Origin: Notamacropus eugenii | Lineage: Eukaryota > Chordata > Mammalia > Diprotodontia > Macropodidae | Assembly (NCBI RefSeq): GCF_028372415.1 | Contig: NC_092875.1 | Span: 187,063,022-187,127,021 of the forward strand | DNA: 64,000 bases | Reading direction: 5' to 3' | Shown here: in pieces, positions 22,590 through 33,245 of the stretch | Layout: every line of letters begins with the position of its first letter | How positions within the stretch are numbered: position 1 is the first letter of the stretch | Program-made: the position numbers and the translations under genes | The notes under the pieces: model-generated | Told to the model about the DNA's origin: nothing | The model's input: the letters and a program-made list of their open reading frames with translations, nothing else | Database searches by the model: none

Positions 22590-22735
22590 GAAACAACCAT
22601 CATCCGATTGTATTATAGACCTTCTGCACAGGAAGAGCAAATAGTTGAGGAAGTTGAGAAACAAATCATAGGCCTCCAATAAAGGCATGATATAGAAGTG
22701 ACTGGAAACTACAAGTATCCAGACTGTGACAGAAA
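22590..22735 (+). mobile_element. CR1/L3 LINE, endonuclease-region fragment
   Basis: The plus strand translates IRLYYRPSAQEEQIVEEVEK and, after a short frame slip, VTGNYKYPDC. These match the CR1-type apurinic endonuclease blocks YRPPxQEE and GDFNYPDI. The conserved Asp-Phe of GDFN is TGNY, so the copy is inactive. Confidence 0.65.
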
Positions 22736-23550
22736 AGGAAAATGACAGAGACTGGAGAAAATGCGGGAAAACAAGTATACTAATACATTGTTGGTGACAC
22801 TGTGAACTAGTTCAATCATTGTGGAGAACAATTTGGAACTATGCCCAAAAATTATCAAGCTGTTCGTACCCTTTGACCCAGCAGTATCACTATTAGGTCA
22901 ACACTCAAAAAAAAAAGAATCAAAGATAAAGGAAAAGGATGCATATGTTAGTGTGTGTATGTGTGTGTGTGTGTCTGTATGTGTGTATGTGTGTGTGTGT
23001 ATGTGTGTATTTCTAGCAGTTCTTTTGTGGTGACAAAGAATTGGAAACTAAGGGAATGCCAATCAACTGGGGAATGGCTAAGCAAGTTCTAGTAAATGGC
23101 TGTGAAGGAATATCATCATGCTATAAGAAATGATAAAAGGAATGGTTTCAGAAAAACCAGGGAGACTTCTATGACCTGATACAAAGTGAAGTAAGCAGAA
23201 CCAGTTGAACAATTCACACAATGACAGCAATGTTGTAAAGATAGCTGCAAAAAACAGTAACTCTGATCAACATAATGATCCACCACAATTCCAAAAGACT
23301 CATAATGAAACGTGCTAGCCACCTCCAGATAGAAAACTAATGGATTCAGCACAGAGTGAAGCATATTTTTTTTCTCTCTTTTTTTTGGATCATGGCGAAT
23401 ATGGACATCTCTTTGGCATGACTTCATAAATGTAATGGGTTTTGAATTTCTTGCCTTTTTATGAGGAGAGAAAGAGTCAGGAAAGGGAAAGAATTTGGAA
23501 CCCAAAGTTAAATAAAATTGACTTTGAAAACAAATTAAAATGTTTTAAAA
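22736..23550 (+). mobile_element. L1 LINE 3' end, about 0.8 kb
   Basis: The longest L1 piece here. 'ttggtgacactgtgaactag', 'cctttgacccagcagtatca', 'tgccaatcaactggggaatg' and 'ctataagaaatgataaaagg' run parallel to the end of mammalian L1 ORF2. A 3' UTR and A-rich end follow near 23520. Stops and a GT repeat break the frame. Confidence 0.9.
22948..23012. repeat. (GT)n/(GTAT)n microsatellite inside the L1
   Basis: gtgtgtatgtgtgtgtgtgt with tctgtatg interruptions, within the L1 ORF2 end. Confidence 0.95.
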
Positions 23551-23584
23551 TTGAATACAAAATTTAGCTCAACCAGCACGTTTT

Positions 23585-23855
23585 ACACAAAGCATTTCCT
23601 CCTTCCCCCAACTACTATTGCCTTTCTCTCCAAAGTACTTTATATTTCCACTCATATATGAGATATGTACATACATGTAAATGTATATGTTTATGCATAT
23701 AAATGTATATATTGTCTCTGCAGTAGAATGTAAACTCTTCGAGAATAGAGTTTCTTTCATTTTTATCTTTGTATCCCCAGTGTTTGCATAATTCCTGGAA
23801 GGTAGGAAGTGCTTAATAAATCCTTATTTATTGGTTGTTGGATATTTTTAAAATT
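23585..23855 (+). mobile_element. L2 LINE 3' end, sense
   Basis: 'agtagaatgtaaactcttcg', 'tatctttgtatccccagtgt' and 'agtgcttaataaatccttat' form the L2 tail. A TATG/TACA-rich stretch (23660-23715) has expanded inside it. Confidence 0.8.
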
Positions 23856-24029
23856 ATCCAAGTTGCTGGAGTTCATTATCTGTCAAAAGCAGAGATTTTC
23901 TCTTGTAACAAATAAGTAAAGTCAAGTAAAGCAAATACACACATTGTGTCTAAAGATGAGACTCTCATTCTGCACTTCTAGTGCATTATCTCTCTGCCAA
24001 GAAGAAGGAAGCATGAGTCTTCCAGAGTC

Positions 24030-24125
24030 ATGCTTGGTCATCATATTGATGAAAGTTTCAAAATCTTTCCAATTTAACTCTGCACTGCATCAGTTCATAC
24101 AAATCTTCCCAGATTTCTCTTCTCT
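24030..24125 (-). mobile_element. L1 LINE fragment, antisense
   Basis: 'tgcactgcatcagttcatac' and 'aaatcttcccagatttctct' are the reverse of the L1 3' segment 'gacttatgaactgatgcaaagtga'. Diverged. Confidence 0.5.
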
Positions 24126-24185
24126 AATTTCCTTCTCTCTTTGATCTTTCTGAAACATGTGACACTGTTAAATACTTCCTCGTAG

Positions 24186-24315
24186 AAGCAGCATTATATA
24201 GTACATATCCTACTGAACTTGGAGTCAGGAAGACCTGAATTCAAATATCACCTCTAACACTAGCTCATGGATTACATGACCCTGGACAAGTCATTTAATT
24301 TCTTTTTGGTAGAAG
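24186..24315 (+). mobile_element. MIR/MAR1-type SINE, sense, truncated
   Basis: 'ttggagtcaggaagacctga' and 'gaccctggacaagtcattta' are well matched. It breaks off before the tail. Confidence 0.8.
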
Positions 24316-24394
24316 ACATGCCTAGTTGGGAGTTCTTTTCACTGATGAAATCACAGATCATTTCCCTTCCTTCTAGAAACTCTTTCTTTGATTT

Positions 24395-24715
24395 GGTTCA
24401 ACAAGCATCTCAAGTACCTACGTTCTAAGCACTATGCTAACTTCATCTTCTAAGATACCACAATTCTCTACATTTCTCCTCCTCTCTCTCTGAAGGATCT
24501 GTTTCCTCTGTTGGCCATTTGCCTTCTCCTGCCCCAAACTGTGAATGTTCCCAAAGTCTAATCTTTGGGGGCTTTTTGTTTTTGTTTTTATCTTTTCTCC
24601 GCAATCTATCAATTAAATGCTGTCTATGATCCAGGCACTCTGCTAGATTCTGGGAATATAGATTTCTTAAATAAAGCAATTTCTTCTCTCAAGAAGCTTA
24701 TATTCAGTTCCTCAT
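24395..24715 (-). mobile_element. L2 LINE 3' end, antisense, in two parts
   Basis: 'caagcatctcaagtacctac' with 'taagcactatgctaacttca' (24395-24440), and again 'tgatccaggcactctgctag' with 'ctctcaagaagcttatattc' (24605-24715). They may be two insertions. The 24441-24604 stretch between them is not recognised. Confidence 0.6.
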
Positions 24716-24729
24716 TTGGACCTAATGAT

Positions 24730-24905
24730 CTTCTATACTGACATTCTAAAATCTTTATCTCAAGCTTGACCTCTAATCCGAATTTCATACTCAAAACTTC
24801 ATAGTAACATTGTCTTCTCTTCCCTTCATTTCTTATAATGTGGCAGCTAACAAGTCCTGTTCATTTCTCTTTTCCAATGGCAATTGAATGCATCTGGGAA
24901 AAAGT
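24730..24905 (+). mobile_element. Possible L2 coding fragment, sense
   Basis: 'aaatctttatctcaagcttg' and 'acctctaatccgaatttcat' loosely follow L2 after the YADD region (aaatctatatctccagcc...gacctctctcc). Confidence 0.35.
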
Positions 24906-25109
24906 TGTGACCAAGGCAATCTTTTTTAAAAAGTAGGGAGAAGGGAGGATCAAACACAGGTGACCAAGATGATCATGTGGTGTTATTGTTGTCACTTTAT
25001 TTTTTAGGTGTGGAAGTTCAGCACTCCAGGCTGTTTACTTCCTCCTGGGTACTGTGTTTGGATTTAAGGCAGGTTATATTTTGTCTTCCACAGATGGAAG
25101 GTGGATACA

Positions 25110-25255
25110 GGGTGGCAGAGAGGAATGTTGGGAGATCTGGCTTGTAGTCCCAGCTGCTCCCCTAATTTATGGTTTATTAAGTAGAGACACTACTTAATTT
25201 TTCTGGGCTTCGGTCTTCATCTGTAAAATAAGGTCGTTAAACCAATTCCTCCCCC
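25110..25255 (+). mobile_element. MIR SINE, sense
   Basis: 'gagatctggcttgtagtccc' and 'cggtcttcatctgtaaaata' in MIR sense order. Confidence 0.6.
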
Positions 25256-25809
25256 TAACCCACATAGTACATCAAGCATTATGATTTGCAGTGAGGAATG
25301 AGGAACACTACAAGAAAGTTGAGAGATGACTGCCAAGCATAAGTTCCATCTAATTCATGGCTCGTTTAAAGAGAACTTCCTCCACACATGTGGCACATGA
25401 TTTTAGAACTACTGGACTAAAGGAACTTTAAACTTACTTGTGCTAATATTCTGTGGTTCTGTAAAGCATTGCTTACTTGAGATGATGAGTAGCTTGTCCT
25501 TTATTCAAATGGAACTTTTTTTGACTAACTTATGTGTTCTCAGTTTTCAACAATCACTTCCATAAGTCTTCAAATTTCTCCCCTCAAATAGAACTTTTTT
25601 AAAGAAAAGCTCAGTTTGAACATTAAAGTGTATTATCAAACTCCATCATTTAAAAAAAGATACCAAGATAATAAGAATTTCAGAGAGAAATATTTAGGTA
25701 CAATTTTGCATCTTTCTTACTAATTTTTAATTGCTGTCAACTTAATCCAATACCTAATATTTGTAGACCTTAATTTCAAAGTTCCTTTCTTGCCAGTCCA
25801 TAAGTAAAC
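25256..25809. other. Unique sequence
   Basis: No feature recognised. Confidence 0.3.
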
Positions 25810-25890
25810 ATGAATCAATCAATAAGCATTTATCAAGTGTGTATTTAGAGTAAGGTACCAAGTATGTTCAAGGCATTGGGCTTTACAATT
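25810..25890 (-). mobile_element. L2 LINE 3' end, antisense
   Basis: 'aatcaatcaataagcattta' is the reversed L2 terminus; the following 'ttcaaggcattgggctttac' is weaker. Confidence 0.65.
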
Positions 25891-27989
25891 CCCTTTTAAT
25901 TTAGAGTTTAAATTTATAAACACTTATCATTTTTCTTACCTTCGAGTCAAAACCTTTCTCAGGACATTGACGGAACTCCAGGATTCCAGGCTTCAGTACA
26001 ATTTAGAGTCAAAAGTGCTTATAAGTGGTTTTCTTCCTCTAATGAAAACTATTTCAATGATTAATCTCAACTAATCATAGGGAAAGCATTTATGTGTCTT
26101 TCCACATACTCTTCTTTCTTCCTACTTCTTTCTCCACGCTAACAGAATAAAAAAGACAGAATTTAGTCATATTACACAGCCAGCATGCATCCCAACTATT
26201 ATTTTCCAGTAAAGTTATTTTCCACTCTCCTCATTAAAAAGATAGAGAGCCTCCTTCTCACAACAGGTATTACTAGCTTGAAATCTGCATACAATGGCTT
26301 TTCTGTCAGTTGAAGTAGCCCCTAGCAACCAGTTTATAGACATGATCAGAAACAAACTGACTTACTCAAAATTTCTCAGAACTGGTATCCCAAAGAACCT
26401 ATCTCCCCCCCAGAACAAAACCCTCTTAAACAATTTTACAGTTTTATACATAGATTTGAAATGATTTCATCACAACTTGCTATCCAGTAAGATTAAATGA
26501 GACTTGATATTCTAGAATAGAAATGTCCCATTACAATGGATAATTGTTCCATTTGGAACAATCTGACTGATGAATTTCACCACATGATCTGATACTGTTC
26601 AGTGTACATGTGGGTGTTTGTTTTTTAGAGCATACCTGAAGGATCTTGAGAAACTAAGAAAATAGTCTTGTAAGGCATCAGGTGTTCATGATTCTATATA
26701 TTCAGCATTTATATCTTTTTACTAAATGTAAGACTTCAGTGGCATCCTCCAACATAAAAACTCAGTTTTACTAGGAGCGCCAAGGGCCCTTCCCCCACTT
26801 TCAAATTTCCTATCACTAAAGTGGGAAACAAAAGAGCTCTCTATAAATGTGGCTCCCTCTCCAAAGCAGAGGACTCTGAGATTTCAGCTGCAAAGCCTGG
26901 GAGACCCCTGAGGTTCAACTGTTAAGAACACCAATTTCCGACTGAGGAATAACATGCAAAGAGAGTGAAGGATAACTGACATCACAATTTATTGCCCCAA
27001 AAACAACCTTCTCAACTCAAAGCAAAACCATAATTATTGGTGAGAAAGACACTGCCTGTTAAGTGACTGTGAAAGAATGATTTACAATGCGTTCCCCCCT
27101 CACAATGGAAGGCCTCTTGGCAGTCACAAATACAGGTTTTGTGTGTTTGAGAAGCAAAGCTCTGAGGAGCAAAAGTGAGTAAAAAGGATATTCTGCCTGG
27201 GAAGTGTGCCCTTTTCCACTACATTTATTCCATAAAGTCACAGCATTTAAAGCTCTTGAAAAATTCCCTGTTAAGAAAACAAACCTGCGCCATAATAAGG
27301 AAGGAGAGGAGAGTATATTTTTTTTTTAAAAAGTTTCCTATCTCTTGAAATCTCTTGCCTGGTATTTATGGCTCACAGAAAGATAGCAGTTGTACGAATG
27401 ACTGAAATGCTAATACAATTTCAAGTCTGAGAGGGAAGCCAGGACCTTAGAGATCTAACCTTGCCAGAGATATGAGCTTTAAAATAGTATTAAATTCTTG
27501 TATCAGAAGAGAGCTGTCAGGAATTAAAGGTAAAACAACACTATAAGACAAGCAGGCATCTAAAAGTCCACCCATCTCACGCATTTCAAACCAAAGAGGG
27601 GATGGTGAAAGGAGATGGGAGAAGGCTTTGGGAAGAAAAAATGAAAGACTGAAAAAGTAGGAAGAGGGAGGAAGAGGCCTGATGGGGGAAGGCTATCAGG
27701 GCATTCATCATTCATAAGCAATGTTTCCTAACCACACAGCAGACCTGTAAAAATATCTAACTTTTCTACTGCCGATCATTCTAATGTCTACAATCTCAGC
27801 AAAGCTACTGCTGGGAAGGACAGGGATCAGAGACCCAGAATATCACCCTGGAACTCCCCTGAACATCTAGGGCTTCCTGGGACTTCTCATCCTAGGACAG
27901 ACAGTCCTCTGCAGCACCATTCCCTTCTCCCAGTTCTTCATGGGGCCTTCATTTTAGAGAGAGGACCAGGTTGGCCATCCTTCATTCAC
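25891..27989. promoter_or_regulatory. 2.1-kb repeat-poor block, candidate regulatory DNA
   Basis: The longest stretch with no recognised transposon. Part of it, 26780-27300, is even in composition and free of low-complexity sequence, as expected of conserved non-coding DNA. An X-box-like site (gtagcc-cct-agcaac) lies at 26315-26329. No open frame with coding character. Function is inference. Confidence 0.3.
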
Positions 27990-28215
27990 CTCCTAGGGCT
28001 CTGCTTCTAACTCTCTAGACATCATCCCAATCCTCCCCTTTGGGTACCTTCCTTCACATTATCCGCCCCCCCCCCCAAACATCTCAGCTCCTTTTTGTAT
28101 GTTTCATTATAAGCTACTTGAAAACAAGGGCTGTTTTTCTTTTTCTTTGCTCGGGTTTTTACCTTATTAGCTCTTATCACAGTGCCTGGCACAAAGTAAG
28201 GCTCGCTACCTTTCT
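27990..28215 (+). mobile_element. L2 LINE 3' end, sense
   Basis: 'ctcctttttgtatgtttcat', 'taagctacttgaaaacaagg' and 'atcacagtgcctggcacaaa' match the L2 3' end. The C-run at 28064-28076 sits where the consensus also has a C-rich run. Confidence 0.8.
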
Positions 28216-28911
28216 CATCAGCCTACTTATCTCAGCCATCTAGAAGCCATCTAGACAAACACACACCTACCTCCCCCCAAAAAAATAATCTCCACAACAT
28301 AACTAACAAGTGGTCATCTAACCTTCACTAGGACCCTTCAATGAGGGGACTGCCATCACCTCCTGAGACAACAAAAGAGAAGGGGTGTGGGGGAGAAGTG
28401 CAAGATGAGAGGAGTAAATGAAGTCAGTTTTGTTAGTAGCAAAAGTTGTATAGGCAGGTAAAAATTTGCCACCGACAGCTTCAAGTGGTTGGGAAACCTT
28501 CTTTGTGAGTTCTTTGAACTGGAAAAGAATATTATAGCCAAGTGCTTTTGACATGCGAGGTACATATCTCTACCCCTTCCAAACCATCAGGACACAATGA
28601 GAGATCACTAACTAGGCTTTAAGAATCCATTAGGTTTCATTCTGGGGCCTAGGAAAGTTTCCCACAGAGATAACACTCAAAGTACAGCTTGAAGCATGTT
28701 TTCCCCTCAGTGCAGAGAGAAAGGGCATCATCCTTATCTTTTTTAAAAAATAGAGGGGTTTTTTTTCAAGTAACAAACATTTTCACTAATCTTGCCACTA
28801 CCCCAACTGAACAATATTTCTTACACTGGCAAAATAAAGTCCTCAATACCTAGCTACATCATCCAGCAATACAAATTTTCACAATGGTCACGTCCCAAAA
28901 TGTATATCTCT
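28216..28911. other. Unique sequence
   Basis: No repeat recognised. Two overlapping minus-strand frames (28318-28565) are short and unrelated to known families. Confidence 0.3.
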
Positions 28912-28982
28912 ATATTTTAAGTTGGAGATGGATAGCATGTTTCATTATGAGGGCTTTGGAATTATTGTTGGTCATTATTAAT
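28912..28982 (-). mobile_element. L1 LINE fragment, antisense
   Basis: 'ggagatggatagcatgtttc' and 'attatgagggctttggaatt' are the reverse of the L1 3' UTR text 'ccaaaggactcatgatgaaa'. Confidence 0.65.
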
Positions 28983-29040
28983 AGGCATTTATGGAGTGCC
29001 CATTATGTGACAGGCACTGGAGATACAGAGCATATATTGT
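28983..29040 (-). mobile_element. L2 LINE 3' end fragment, antisense
   Basis: 'aggcatttatggagtgccca' and 'ttatgtgacaggcactggag' match the reversed L2 tail. Confidence 0.6.
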
Positions 29041-29559
29041 GTTGGAAGAAATGCACATGTAAAGGGGCCATGGCCAATGGAGCATCACCTTCAGGGCTGG
29101 TGTGATGTACTTTTCCTGCTGCCAACCTGGGTAGAAGAAACTGCTTCTGGACAGGTAATGAAAGGGCCCTGCTCCCCATTGTAAAGTATATACAGGGACT
29201 CTCTGAATGGTTCTAGTTTGCCAACTATGTGACAAAGAGGGATGCTTTTGATTGGCTGGAGAGACAGACTTGAGGGCCATTCAAAAGACCAAAATGAGCC
29301 TCTTTCTTTTCCTCTTTCCTATCCTCAACAAGGAGTCAGTCTGTATTAGGGAACCCATGTCATAAGAATTAAAAGGGCTGTGGGAAATTGTTTTACCATA
29401 TCCTGGATGGGGGGCAAACAAAGGCTTTGAGAAGAGCTTCAGAATGCTGTTTAAAAGATCAAAAGAGACCAAAATGGAGAGAATATCATCTCTTTTCCTG
29501 CTGTTGGCTGAAAATTCCATTTCCTAATACCTACATAACACTTGACAGCATCAAATGGT
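29041..29559. other. Unique sequence
   Basis: No feature recognised. Confidence 0.3.
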
Positions 29560-29612
29560 AGAATAAAAAAGAGAGGGAAGGAAAAAGGGGGAAAGAAAGG
29601 GAGGAAGAGATT
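29560..29612. repeat. Purine-rich (GGAA)n-like tract
   Basis: Only A and G over most of its length (agagggaaggaaaaaggggg...). Confidence 0.85.
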
Positions 29613-29619
29613 AGATTTA

Positions 29620-29994
29620 CTAATAAAACTTTTTAAAAAGGGAAATTAAAGAAAAATAAATACTGTACAGTATTAGACTACTTATTTTATATTGAAGAAC
29701 CCAGGTACAACTCATTTCCTGCCACCAAGTGCTAAAACGAGCTGTGCTTTTTGCTGTCCCTTTCTGAGCCTCTTCAAATAGACAACCAAGTTTCATCATC
29801 CTTGCAGCATTTTCTCTAATCCTCTCAGGGAGTGGTGCATCCTCAAGATGCCTTTCAGCGAGTCCAGGCTTCCTCTGCTCCGAGTGACTGCTTCTCTCTA
29901 GATACTTTGTCAAAGTTACAACTGCCTCTCCCTCCCTAAGGGAATAATCTTTATTTAGCCATGGTCTCAGAGCCTTCCTCCCACATAAATAAAA
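29620..29994 (-). other. Unexplained minus-strand open frame, possible exon relic
   Basis: The minus strand is open for about 124 codons. The part from about 29988 to 29700 reads like soluble protein: charged, Ala/Glu/Arg-rich, with segments such as LREGEAVVTLTKYLER and LPERIRENAARMMKLG that would form helices. The last 25 or so residues are hydrophobic and AT-driven, as if coding character ends near 29700. I do not recognise a family, and an open frame of this length is expected a few times by chance. No ATG opens it, and splice sites are weak (a possible acceptor ...attcccttag near 29944). It could be an old exon, a retrocopy or chance. Confidence 0.2.
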
Positions 29995-30001
29995 TCAAAG
30001 A

Positions 30002-30245
30002 CAGGATCATAGATTTAGAGCTGAAAGGAACCTCGGAGGTTACTTAGGCCAGTACCATCTTTTACTGAGGCCCAGAGAGATCTAATCACCTACCCAAGGT
30101 ATCACAGGTAATAAGTAGGAGCCAGGATTCAAGCCTACATCTGAGGACTTGGATTTGAGATTGAACTAGATCCTCTAAGGTCTGTTCTGGATCAAAATCC
30201 ATAATTCTGCTAATTCCAAATCTGGAGCTCCTTTCACTACACTAC
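30002..30245 (-). mobile_element. MIR/THER-like SINE, antisense
   Basis: 'aggatcatagatttagagct', 'tactgaggcccagagagatc' and 'ataagtaggagccaggattc', with the outer end at 30206-30245. The 30145-30205 part ('gaactagatcctctaaggtc') is sense-oriented, so a second SINE tail is inserted or the copy is rearranged. Confidence 0.7.
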
Positions 30246-30264
30246 ACTATACTATATACACTAT

Positions 30265-30370
30265 ACTACAAAACCTCAATCTAGTAGGTGCTGAATGCTA
30301 TACTCAGCACTAAGGGGTTATGAAAAAGAAAGAGAAGAAATGGTATCCTCAAAAAGTTCATAGTCTGATT
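30265..30370 (-). mobile_element. L2 LINE fragment, antisense
   Basis: 'ctagtaggtgctgaatgcta' and 'ctcaaaaagttcatagtctg' follow the antisense L2 order. Diverged. Confidence 0.5.
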
Positions 30371-30381
30371 GAGAACTGTAG

Positions 30382-30460
30382 GATCATGGATCTGAAGCTG
30401 AAAGGGACTTAGATAGAGATCTAGTCCAACCTCCTTATTCTACAAATGAGAAAAGAAACA
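30382..30460 (-). mobile_element. MIR/THER-like SINE head, antisense
   Basis: 'ggatcatggatctgaagctg' and 'gatctagtccaacctcctta' are the SINE head. It runs into the purine tract. Confidence 0.75.
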
Positions 30461-30616
30461 AGGAAAAAATGAAAAAGAAAAAGAGAAAGACAGAGACAGA
30501 GAGAAAGACACAGAGACAAAGAGACACAGAGAGACAGAGAGAGACAGGGAGAGAGACGCAGAGAGACAGAAAGAAACAGAGAAAGGAAAGAGAAAAGAGA
30601 AACAGAGAGACAGAGG
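30461..30616. repeat. (GAGACA)n / polypurine tract, 156 bp
   Basis: Built from gaga, gaca and gaaa units with very few T. The open frames on both strands (Ser/Leu/Phe-rich or Arg/Glu/Thr-rich) are only translations of this tract. Confidence 0.95.
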
Positions 30617-30839
30617 AATTTTTAACAACCAGCTCTCTAAAAAAAAAAAATACACAGGACACATTTTTTTAGTCTAATCTACATTATTGGCAATTCTTTT
30701 CTGTCACTTTCTTAAGTCTAGACAGCCAGCAGAGCAATTAATCAAGCTCTGGTTTATGACATTTGTTTATTTCTGAGATGCAAATGCTAAAAATTTGATA
30801 ATCAGCTCTCTCTAGTTAGTTTGACCTGCCTCCAGCATA

Positions 30840-30990
30840 ACCCCAGATAGATAGGTCAATAGAGCATTTATTAAGTCCCTACTATGTTCTAAGCACTATT
30901 GGGGCTACAAGTACAAGCAAACAAGACTGTTCTTGACCTCAAAGAGCTAACATTCTGATACAGGAAGACAACATACAAAAGGGGAACTGG
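30840..30990 (-). mobile_element. L2 LINE 3' end, antisense
   Basis: 'agcatttattaagtccctac', 'tatgttctaagcactattgg' and 'ctcaaagagctaacattctg' match the reversed L2 3' end well. Confidence 0.85.
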
Positions 30991-31074
30991 ACAGCAGGGT
31001 AGGAGAACCCACACAGGAGCAAGATCACTGCTGATAAGATGGAAAATAAGTCCTGAGAGCATTTTGAGTGAGGA

Positions 31075-31200
31075 GTTAATACAGCAGGTCTGAGCACCCA
31101 AAGTTAAGTAACTTACAGAGGGCCACACAAGCAGTAAGTGAAAGAGTTAAACTTTGAATCCAGCTCTTCTGCTGATGGAGTTGGTATTTCGTACACTGCA
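31075..31200 (-). mobile_element. MIR SINE fragment, antisense
   Basis: 'aagttaagtaacttacagag' and 'ggccacacaagcagtaagtg' form the MIR body. Confidence 0.65.
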
Positions 31201-31317
31201 GGATGAAATATTCTCCAACAACAAAGTGAAAAAGAAATCAGATGAATATGATGGAGATGGGGAGGGAGGGAGAAATGACACAATCCTCCATGACACAGAG
31301 AAACCTCAGCTCGTGAG

Positions 31318-31412
31318 ACACACACACACATATATACATATATTTATATATACATACATACATATACATACATACGCATATATATATATTTCTATTTATA
31401 GATATATTTATG
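31318..31412. repeat. (CA)n/(TA)n/(CATA)n microsatellite
   Basis: acacacacacacatatatac followed by tatata and catacata units, all alternating purine-pyrimidine. Confidence 0.95.
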
Positions 31413-32924
31413 GTTAGTGTTTGGGGCATTCATGATCTTCACAGAAGGGAAGCTAGGTATAGGGCTAGTGGCTAGAACGAGTGAAAATACCAGTTTGTTA
31501 GATGTTAAATAAACACTAGCTATTGGATTTCCTCTTGCTTGCTGGGGAAAATATAAAGGATATGAGGCCAGTCCTATCACCCACGACCCACATCACAGAG
31601 AGGAAAAACCCAAGTCTGAGAGTCAAAGGGGGAAGGTAGGAGAGGAAATTACAAGGTCAAAGGGACTGCCTGGGGAAGTTAGATTACCCAACATGTTTAA
31701 AGCATTAGATGGTCTGGACATAGTCGGGGAAGTGGTAGAGCAGGGGGAGAGCAATGGGGGAGGGGAGGAGGAGAGGTCTGAAGAGCTGCAGAGAAGGGGA
31801 CTATAGCTTGATTTTTTTTCCTCCTAAAGTTTTACTGGAAACCTTCACTCCATTGCAGGGCACATCATTAAGAGGGTGGAAATGGGTTAGGAATCAGCCA
31901 GCCAAATACAAAAAGAAAGGAGTGTGGAGTAGAGGTTAATTGTGGCCGTCAGAGATGAGTGGTTACATGGGGAGACTCATTTAAAATTAACGAGGCATTT
32001 GGTTGCATTTTATAGATCTTCCTAGGTAGTCAGCTCATAAGGCAAGGGGGCAGAAATGGAATGGCTCCTGAGAAACTTTCCTTGGCCAGTCCCATTCACG
32101 TGAAACAGATGGACATGGAGTCTCTGCACCCAATAGAAGGAACACAAGTGAATTCATGAAAGCCCAGGCTCACCAAGAGCCATGGAAGGGAGGGGAATCA
32201 AAGAGGGAGAGTCATGAGAGAGGGCCCCAGCTGGCATTTCCAAGCAAGGAGGTGAAAAACCTTTTAAGGCATAGCTGTCGCTTAAGGTAAGGGCTGAGGT
32301 GGAGTGTTTGGGCTTTAGAAGTAGCAGCACCCTTTTTTCCTGCTCACTAGTTCAGTAGAAACCTAAGAGGAGGGTGCACCCTAAAGCCCACAATCATTTC
32401 TATTTCTTCGAGAATTTGGTACTCTGCACATGCAGAGCATCCTTTAGTTGGTCATTTTTACTAAAACACAGTAATCAGGAAACATCTTAATGACTGGTTG
32501 TATGAGGTAAATCGAAATGATGAGAGACTTATGGACCAAGAGTGGGAATCTTGATCTGAATGTGATGTCTCTTAAAATTTCAGTGGATCCTAGAACTCTG
32601 AAATGGAAGGTCTTTATAATAACTTCATTGTTTATAACTTCATGTTATTATCTCCAGTCTCAAGAGTAAAAGGATGAAGAAGAACCTGGAATAAATTTCT
32701 TGAGATCACATAGTATCAACAACAGAGCTAGGAAGAATTTTCCTGGTGCCCACGGTTGCCCACACAATGGTCTCTCTGCCAGGGAGCTCTAAGGTAAATT
32801 TTTTACTTCTACCCCCAGGTAGAATTGATAATATGAGTCTAAGATAAAGGAAAAGAGCCAAAGAAAATGATATTAATATCTTATGACACCAACCCAGAAA
32901 AAAAAAAGGCAGGGAGACCAATTT
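31413..32924. other. Unique sequence, 1.5 kb
   Basis: Purine-rich around 31740-31800. A faint MIR-like patch at 32640-32735 ('agatcacatagtatcaacaa') is not certain. No gene signal. Confidence 0.35.
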
Positions 32925-33135
32925 CTCCTTATTTTGCCCAGAAGCAGGCCTCCATGATACTTCTGAACCAATTCCCTACCATGCTAGCTCCAGTTCTCTT
33001 TTAGGTTGTTACCTTTCCCCAGTAGAATATAAACTCATTGAGGGAAGGAACTGTGTTGTTTACTTGTATTTGTATATCCAGCACTTAAACCAGTAAGTGG
33101 TTTAGTAATAAGTCATAAGTAATAAGCCTTTATTA
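32925..33135 (+). mobile_element. L2 LINE 3' end, sense
   Basis: 'cccagtagaatataaactca', 'ttgagggaaggaactgtgtt' and 'ttgtatatccagcacttaaa' follow the L2 tail. Confidence 0.75.
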
Positions 33136-33159
33136 AATGCTAAATCAATATTCCCTCTG

Positions 33160-33245
33160 TACGTCTATTTATCTCTATCCATCTGCTTATCTATCATCTA
33201 TCCATCTAGCTGTCTGTCCATCCTTCTATCTTTCTATATCTATCA
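33160..33245. repeat. Degenerate (TATC)n simple repeat
   Basis: Repeated atct, ctat and ccat units with point changes. Confidence 0.9.

Noticed and set aside
22821..23033. Plus frame with Val/Cys repeats
   Set aside because: It is the L1 end plus its GT microsatellite.
30435..30672. Three overlapping open frames on both strands
   Set aside because: All translate the polypurine tract; no protein character beyond the repeat.
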